DNA of 9,315 nucleotides from CAYMKL01 sp964390805 (GTDB lineage Bacteria; Chloroflexota; Anaerolineae; VGOG01). Under the pieces are notes generated by a model, which saw only the letters and a list, made by a program, of their open reading frames with translations, made no database searches and had not been told where the DNA came from. Numbering within the stretch: position 1 is the first letter of the stretch; every line of letters starts with the position of its first letter. Both the position numbers and the translations under genes were made by a program. Below are positions 5,387 to 9,315 of this stretch, piece after piece. The stretch is taken from positions 1 to 9,315 of the forward strand of contig CAYMKL010000194.1 of NCBI GenBank assembly GCA_964390805.1, written 5' to 3'.

Positions 5387-8383
5387 ATGAACAAGCACAC
5401 GAGGCGCAATTTGCCAAATTGCACTACAAGTAGGAAAGTAGGGCTAATCGCCCTCCTCGGCCTGGCAGCAGCGACCCTGCTCCTCGCCGCCTGGCCCAAC
5501 GCAATGGCCGCTGCACAGACAACGGTCAGCTCCAGCGAACCCGTCCTGTTGTCCGATGGTCCCCTGCCCGACGTGCCCATCGTCTTCGTCTCCCGCAACC
5601 GAATGGAGACGTTGGACGGCACCCGCGTCGGCCCACCCCTGGACATTGCCGGACGGGAACTGACGCCGGGGGGACGGCTGTTGGTCTGGCGGCCCGACGG
5701 CAGCGTGACCGACCTCACCGCCGGCACCTCGCTCTACGACGTCCAGCAGCCCGACGTCTCCTTCGACGGCACGAAGGTCGTCTTCTCTGCCGTCACAGGG
5801 CAGGATGAGCAGTGGCACCTCTACGAGATCGGGCTGGACGGCACGGGGCTCCGCCAGATCACCTTCGACGACCGCGACATCGAAATCCCAGAGGACCCTC
5901 GCGACCCTGGTCGCACTGAGTTGATGTTCAGCCGTTACGGGGACTTTGGGCCAGCCTACTTGCCCGATGGCCGTATCATCTTCGTCTCCACCCGCTACAT
6001 GACCCTCTCCGGCTCCTGCGGCCAACGGGGTCTGAACCTCTACGTCCTGGATCCGGAGAGTGGCGAGATGCGCCGCCGAACCACAGAGCGGTCTGGCGCC
6101 ATAGACCCGTTCGTGCTGTCCGATGGCACCGTGGTCTTCAGCCACTGGATTGACGCCATGAACGAGCCAGCACTCGACGGCCCTGGCCTGCGGCCCCTGG
6201 AGACCGATGAGAACTTCGGTCGCTCCCTCTGGGCGATATGGGACATGAATCCCGACGCCACGGGCGCCCACCGCTACGCCTTCCTGTGGGGTGGGTTGGA
6301 AGACGGCGGCGGCGGAGTTTATCAGCCCCACGAGCTCCCTGATGGAAGCCTGGTGGTGACTGTTCGTGGCGTTGGCGCCCTCCTGGGTCACACCTTGGCC
6401 AACGCCATCACCCGCATTGAGCCTGGCCTGGTCGAGCCCCACGAACCGCACTTCCTCGGCGATCCGTATAACCTGGAAGGCCCTCACGCCCTGGCCCCCG
6501 CACCCCTGGCCGATGGCCGCATCGTTTGCTCCTACACCCCCACCTCCACCGTGGAGACTGACCAACAAGGTCGCCTCACGGCCTCCTTCGACTTCGGCCT
6601 GTACGTGGTGGACGAGGACATGAGCACCCTGGCTCCCCTCTACAACGATCCTGAAACAGACGAGTTGGACGCCGTGGCTGTCTATGCCCGGAGCGCGCCG
6701 GTCATCCCCGACTGTTCCAAGGCCGACCTCATCACCGACGACCCGACGGTTGAGTTGGGCACAACAGCAACCATGATCAACCACAACGTTTACGCTGACC
6801 TGGCGCTAGACGTGGTGGATCTGCCTTCGCCCAAGGTCGGTACCGTGGTGCGGGTGGACTTCTACGATGACTCCCAGACCTTCACAACCAGCGACGAGTT
6901 CCCTCTCCTGCGCAAGCAGATGCCGCACCTCGTCGGTTCGTTTCCGGTGGACGAGAACGGCGCTTTCACCGCCGTCGTTCCGGCCGACAAGCCCCTGCTG
7001 TTCGTGCTGGTCAACGAGAACGGTGTGGCAGTGCGCACCCTCAGGTCGCTGACCCAGCGTCCGCCGTTCGGCCTGGGTTACTCTTTGACCCACTCCTTCA
7101 ACGGCCACGACTACCTGCGGCCCGACGACGGCTTAACTTCGCAAGCTATCCAATGTACCGGCTGTCACTTAGGCCACATGATGCAGCCCGAACTGGCGAC
7201 GGAGGCTCAGGCCAACCTGTCTCGCCTGGCGCTGGCCACGGCCTCTTCAGAGCGCGTACCCTTCTTTGAGGGCGCCTGGCGGGCCAACGACCTGCGCCTG
7301 GCCGAAGAAGACGGTCGCTACTCCTGGACAACGGGTCAAGGGCCAGGGGCCTGGGTGCAGCTCGACTGGCCGATTGAGATTGAGGCCACCCAGGCCGTCC
7401 TCTACCCTCTAACCGCTGGCGGCTGCCACGTCACTGCCGCCACGCTGACCCTCAGCGATGGCACCAGCTACAGCTTCGGCCCGTTGCCTGAGGACGGCTC
7501 GCCCCTGGTGATCCCCTTCGATCCACCCAGCACCATCTCCTGGATGCGCTTCACCGTGGACGCGGCTGACCCTTCGACAGGCTCAGGGCAGGCTGTGGTG
7601 GGCCTGGCCGAACTCGTCGTCAACGGCCCGCCCGACGTGGAGCTGCCCGACACGCCGCCCGCACCTCCAACCGACCTGAGCACCACTGACGGCGGATCCA
7701 AGGTCCGATGGAGCCCCACCCCTGATGCCGGTCTGGCTGGCTACAAGCTCTACTACGGCACCGCGCCTGGCGAGTACACCGAAAGCCTGGACGTGGGCAA
7801 CGTCTCCTGGTTCCAGATGCGGGGTCGCTTGGAGGACGGCGTCACCTATTACATAGCTGCCAAAGCCTACAACATCTACGGCACAGAAAGCGAGACCTTC
7901 TCCGACGAGGTCACCGCCTTAGTCCACGCTCCCATCATCACCAGCGTTCAGCCCGACGCCGGCCCAATCGGCGGCGGCACCCTCATCACCATCACCGGCG
8001 AGAACTTCGCTCCCCGGAGCGTGAAGGTGTTTATGGGCGGGGTGGGCGCCTTCGACGTGCGAATAGTGGATGACCAGACCATCACCGCCATGACCCCAGC
8101 GCACAGGGACGGCACGGTAGACGTTGTCGTCACCAACCCCAGCGACCTATCCGGCGTCCTGCCTGACGGCTTCACCTACGAGGCCGAGATAACTTCCTTG
8201 CCAGGCGACGTCAACGGTGACTGTGTGGTGGACATCGTGGACATCGTGTTGGTGGCTGCGCACTGGGGAGCGCAGGACGGCGATGCCGACTATGACCCAC
8301 AGTGCGATTTGAACCAGGACGGCAGCATTAACATCGCAGACATCATGTTGGTGGCGAGACACTGGGGAGAGACATGCGACTGA
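5387..8383 (+). CDS. Secreted HzsA/TolB-like propeller protein with CxxCH, F5/8C-like, FN3, IPT/TIG and dockerin modules
   Basis: A 998-residue exported protein. It has a long basic n-region, a hydrophobic stretch (LIALLGLAAATLLLAAW) and a likely signal peptidase site at AMA-AA near residue 42. Residues about 55-580 contain TolB/WD40-like blades: PDVSFDGTKVVFSA, PAYLPDGRIIFVSTR, DPFVLSDGTVVFSHW and LADGRIVCSYT. Their order and wording resemble hydrazine-synthase alpha-subunit-like proteins. C590-T-G-C-H594 is a single c-type haem site in the place where such proteins carry one. Then come an F5/8 type C-like beta-sandwich (about 605-750), FN3 (about 755-845), IPT/TIG (847-937) and a dockerin-like pair of calcium loops (GDVNGDCVVDIVDIV and CDLNQDGSINIADIM, 938-998). 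Probably an extracytoplasmic haem protein anchored or assembled through its C-terminal modules. It is not evidence for anammox: there are no HzsB/C neighbours, and enzymatic activity is unproven. Confidence 0.75.
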   Translation: MNKHTRRNLPNCTTSRKVGLIALLGLAAATLLLAAWPNAMAAAQTTVSSSEPVLLSDGPLPDVPIVFVSRNRMETLDGTRVGPPLDIAGRELTPGGRLLVWRPDGSVTDLTAGTSLYDVQQPDVSFDGTKVVFSAVTGQDEQWHLYEIGLDGTGLRQITFDDRDIEIPEDPRDPGRTELMFSRYGDFGPAYLPDGRIIFVSTRYMTLSGSCGQRGLNLYVLDPESGEMRRRTTERSGAIDPFVLSDGTVVFSHWIDAMNEPALDGPGLRPLETDENFGRSLWAIWDMNPDATGAHRYAFLWGGLEDGGGGVYQPHELPDGSLVVTVRGVGALLGHTLANAITRIEPGLVEPHEPHFLGDPYNLEGPHALAPAPLADGRIVCSYTPTSTVETDQQGRLTASFDFGLYVVDEDMSTLAPLYNDPETDELDAVAVYARSAPVIPDCSKADLITDDPTVELGTTATMINHNVYADLALDVVDLPSPKVGTVVRVDFYDDSQTFTTSDEFPLLRKQMPHLVGSFPVDENGAFTAVVPADKPLLFVLVNENGVAVRTLRSLTQRPPFGLGYSLTHSFNGHDYLRPDDGLTSQAIQCTGCHLGHMMQPELATEAQANLSRLALATASSERVPFFEGAWRANDLRLAEEDGRYSWTTGQGPGAWVQLDWPIEIEATQAVLYPLTAGGCHVTAATLTLSDGTSYSFGPLPEDGSPLVIPFDPPSTISWMRFTVDAADPSTGSGQAVVGLAELVVNGPPDVELPDTPPAPPTDLSTTDGGSKVRWSPTPDAGLAGYKLYYGTAPGEYTESLDVGNVSWFQMRGRLEDGVTYYIAAKAYNIYGTESETFSDEVTALVHAPIITSVQPDAGPIGGGTLITITGENFAPRSVKVFMGGVGAFDVRIVDDQTITAMTPAHRDGTVDVVVTNPSDLSGVLPDGFTYEAEITSLPGDVNGDCVVDIVDIVLVAAHWGAQDGDADYDPQCDLNQDGSINIADIMLVARHWGETCD
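5403..5431 (+). repeat. 29-bp core fragment of the 96-bp element inside the signal-peptide coding region
   Basis: Matches 3079-3107 (and the same region of copy B, 5313-5341) at 27 of 29 positions against copy A. It encodes the RRNLPNCTTS part of the n-region of the large secreted protein. It keeps the palindromic core GCGCAATTT/AAATTGC, with one base of the stem changed. Confidence 0.75.
7570..7592. repeat. In-frame dispersed palindromic repeat (CCCTTCGACAGGCTCAGGG type)
   Basis: The sequence CCCTTCGACAGGCTCAGGG followed by CAGG is a familiar interspersed repeat of many environmental bacterial genomes, usually intergenic. Here it adds the eight residues PSTGSGQA (729-736) between TVDAAD and VVGLAELVVNG of the F5/8C-like domain without breaking the frame. 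Recognition as a dispersed repeat is from general knowledge; only one copy is in this window. Confidence 0.65.
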
Positions 8384-8408
8384 CGGAGAAAGGCTGTAGT
8401 TGACAGAC

Positions 8409-8440
8409 GAGGCCCGCCGTCAAACTGACGGCGGGCCTTA
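8409..8440 (+). terminator. Intrinsic terminator after the large secreted protein
   Basis: GGCCCGCCGTCA (8411-8422) and TGACGGCGGGCC (8426-8437) form a perfect 12-bp stem, extended by A8410-T8438, with a 3-base loop. The T-run is short (TTACT), but the stem is very stable and lies 25 bases after the stop. Confidence 0.8.
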
Positions 8441-8465
8441 CTGGCAAGCAAACGCCCCATCATGA

Positions 8466-8508
8466 AACGGCCCTGTCCTTTCCGCAAGGAACGGGGCCGT
8501 TCTGTTTT
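8466..8508 (+). terminator. Second intrinsic terminator
   Basis: AACGGCCC (8466-8473) pairs with GGGCCGTT (8494-8501), with an inner CCTT/AAGG stem around the loop TCCGC, followed by CTGTTTT. Together with the hairpin at 8409 it forms a tandem terminator that isolates the downstream gene. Confidence 0.75.
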
Positions 8509-8620
8509 CACCGCTACTGACCGGACCAATGCAAGCGTCCTGGCAGATAGGGCAACTGCTCCAGGGCGTTACGGTTTTACAGACATTTTACAAAATGCCA
8601 ATATGGGCTTAAAATGGGAG

Positions 8621-8667
8621 GTGTTAAGGGGACGAACCTGAATCAAATTTGAATCCCGTCTTAACAC
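8621..8667. promoter_or_regulatory. Possible operator: 8-bp inverted repeat around a 10-bp palindrome
   Basis: GTGTTAAG (8621-8628) is the reverse complement of CTTAACAC (8660-8667). Between them lies the perfect palindrome TCAAATTTGA (8643-8652). The right arm overlaps the candidate -35 box of the downstream gene, so a repressor or activator site is plausible. A further CATTTT/AAAATG pair lies at 8584-8597. No regulator is identified. Confidence 0.3.
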
Positions 8668-8692
8668 ATTCTGAACAACTTTGTAGTATACT
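8661..8692 (+). promoter_or_regulatory. Candidate sigma-70-type promoter of the DUF1566 gene
   Basis: TTAACA (8661-8666) as -35, then 17 bases, then TAGTAT (8684-8689) as -10; the overlapping TATACT (8687-8692) is a better -10 but gives 20-base spacing. The region is AT-rich against GC-rich surroundings, lies just after two terminators and about 50 bases before the ATG at 8741. Confidence 0.45.
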
Positions 8693-8740
8693 GTGAGCGG
8701 GCTGATGGAGTGAAATGAAGAGCAAGAAGGGAACAGCAAA

Positions 8741-9289
8741 ATGAAAAGCAATTTACCATCAATAAGTCGGAACATGCTTCTCTCGTTTCTCACGCTGGTT
8801 CTTCTTCTGTTAGCGTTGCCGTGGGCGATTTCGGCCCAAGCAGACCCCCTCGACGACATTGAAGGCGGTTCTGCAACGTATGCGACACAAGGGGGGTACG
8901 TTGTTGTGGATACTGGCCAGACCACGTGCTATGACAATACCAGCCCAATCACTTGCCCCGGTGAAGGTGAGGCGTTCTACGGCCAGGACGCGCAGCACGC
9001 AGGGAATCAGCCCAGCTACGTGGACAACGGCGACGGCACAGTGACCGATCTCAACACCGGGCTGATGTGGCAGCAGACCTACAGCGGAAAGATGACGTGG
9101 GACGACGCGCTGGCCGAGGCCGAAACGTTCAGCCTGGCCGGCTACGACGACTGGCTGCTGCCGACCATCAAGGAGCTCTACTCGCTGATTGATTTCGGCG
9201 GCGTTGATCCCAGCGGCTATCAGGGCAGCGACACATCCGGCTTGGTGCCGTTCATATACACAGACTCTGAGATTTCCAAACGTCCCTGA
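8741..9289 (+). CDS. Secreted DUF1566 (Lcl C-terminal domain-like) protein, apparently truncated
   Basis: 182 residues, start at ATG 8741 with AAGGG at 8727-8731 upstream. A signal peptide (MLLSFLTLVLLLLALPWAISA) precedes a likely signal peptidase I site near residue 32; there is no lipobox cysteine. A segment with two cysteines (TTCYDNTSPITC) leads into the DUF1566 signature DNGDGTVTDLNTGLMW, MTWDDALAEAETFSLAGYDDWLLPTIKELYSLIDF. Family members normally continue past LVPFI-TD into a region ending in W/S-S-T-containing strands. Here the similarity stops after PFIYTD (about base 9265), and eight codons later the frame ends with SEISKRP. So the gene looks broken by a frameshift or inserted DNA. 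Function of these surface proteins is not well established. It has its own promoter-like region and is not part of the preceding operons. Confidence 0.7.
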   Translation: MKSNLPSISRNMLLSFLTLVLLLLALPWAISAQADPLDDIEGGSATYATQGGYVVVDTGQTTCYDNTSPITCPGEGEAFYGQDAQHAGNQPSYVDNGDGTVTDLNTGLMWQQTYSGKMTWDDALAEAETFSLAGYDDWLLPTIKELYSLIDFGGVDPSGYQGSDTSGLVPFIYTDSEISKRP

Positions 9290-9315
9290 AAGGGCTGGTA
9301 GTCAACGGACACTTT
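9266..9315. other. Possible boundary of inserted DNA at the window end
   Basis: From about 9266 the sequence no longer encodes the expected DUF1566 continuation in any of the three forward frames. The last bases (GTAGTCAACGGACACTTT) have the look of an insertion-sequence end, but I cannot name a family and the rest lies outside the window. Confidence 0.3.

Noticed and set aside
3028..5431. CRISPR array
   Set aside because: There are only two full copies and a fragment, spaced by whole genes; no regular short repeats and spacers occur.
5444..6784. 446-residue open frame on the minus strand
   Set aside because: It lies antisense to the large secreted protein, whose frame has clear domains; long antisense frames are expected from its GC-rich third positions, and the translation shows no recognisable family.
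8194..8383. Cellulosome component because of the dockerin pair
   Set aside because: No glycoside hydrolase or cohesin is present; dockerin-like modules occur in many non-cellulosomal secreted proteins.

Overview
The window reads as accessory DNA from an environmental bacterium, most likely a member of Chloroflexota (Anaerolineae-like). This placement is an inference. It rests on moderately high GC, a large secreted protein carrying FN3, IPT/TIG and dockerin modules with a HzsA/TolB-like propeller, a DUF1566 secreted protein, and several dispersed palindromic repeats of a kind common in such genomes. There is no rRNA, tRNA or housekeeping marker to fix the taxonomy. No CRISPR array or complete transposase is present.

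Left half (130-5244): five co-directional reading frames that look like one operon. They are a small PqqD-family protein, an ATP-grasp ligase, a 52-residue unknown ORF, a fold-type III PLP decarboxylase (DAP/ornithine decarboxylase-like), and a fusion of a urea-transporter-like membrane domain with an M23 (LytM/peptidase) domain and a long uncharacterised C-terminus. The first four are separated by 1-20 bases and have good ribosome-binding sites. Together they suggest a small biosynthetic or modification pathway: an amino acid or peptide is ligated by the ATP-grasp enzyme, an amino-acid-like group is decarboxylated, PqqD gives a small binding or carrier function, and a membrane-envelope component completes the set. 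The product is unknown. This is the best candidate here for an undescribed system.

Repeats: a 96-bp MITE/REP-like element occurs twice, before the UT-M23 gene and before the large secreted protein. The copies match at 92 of 96 positions, have 14-bp terminal inverted repeats and nested hairpins, and are bordered by short direct repeats. A 29-bp core fragment of the same element forms part of the coding sequence for the large protein's signal peptide. The 52-residue ORF is likewise bracketed by a 27-bp duplicated ribosome-binding site. A further 24-bp palindromic-repeat unit lies in frame inside the large secreted protein.

Right half: a 998-residue secreted multidomain protein (5387-8383) with a CxxCH haem motif, then two intrinsic terminators, a promoter/operator-like AT-rich region, and a secreted DUF1566 (Lcl C-terminal-like) gene. 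That last gene appears to be cut short just before the window's end, possibly by inserted DNA.
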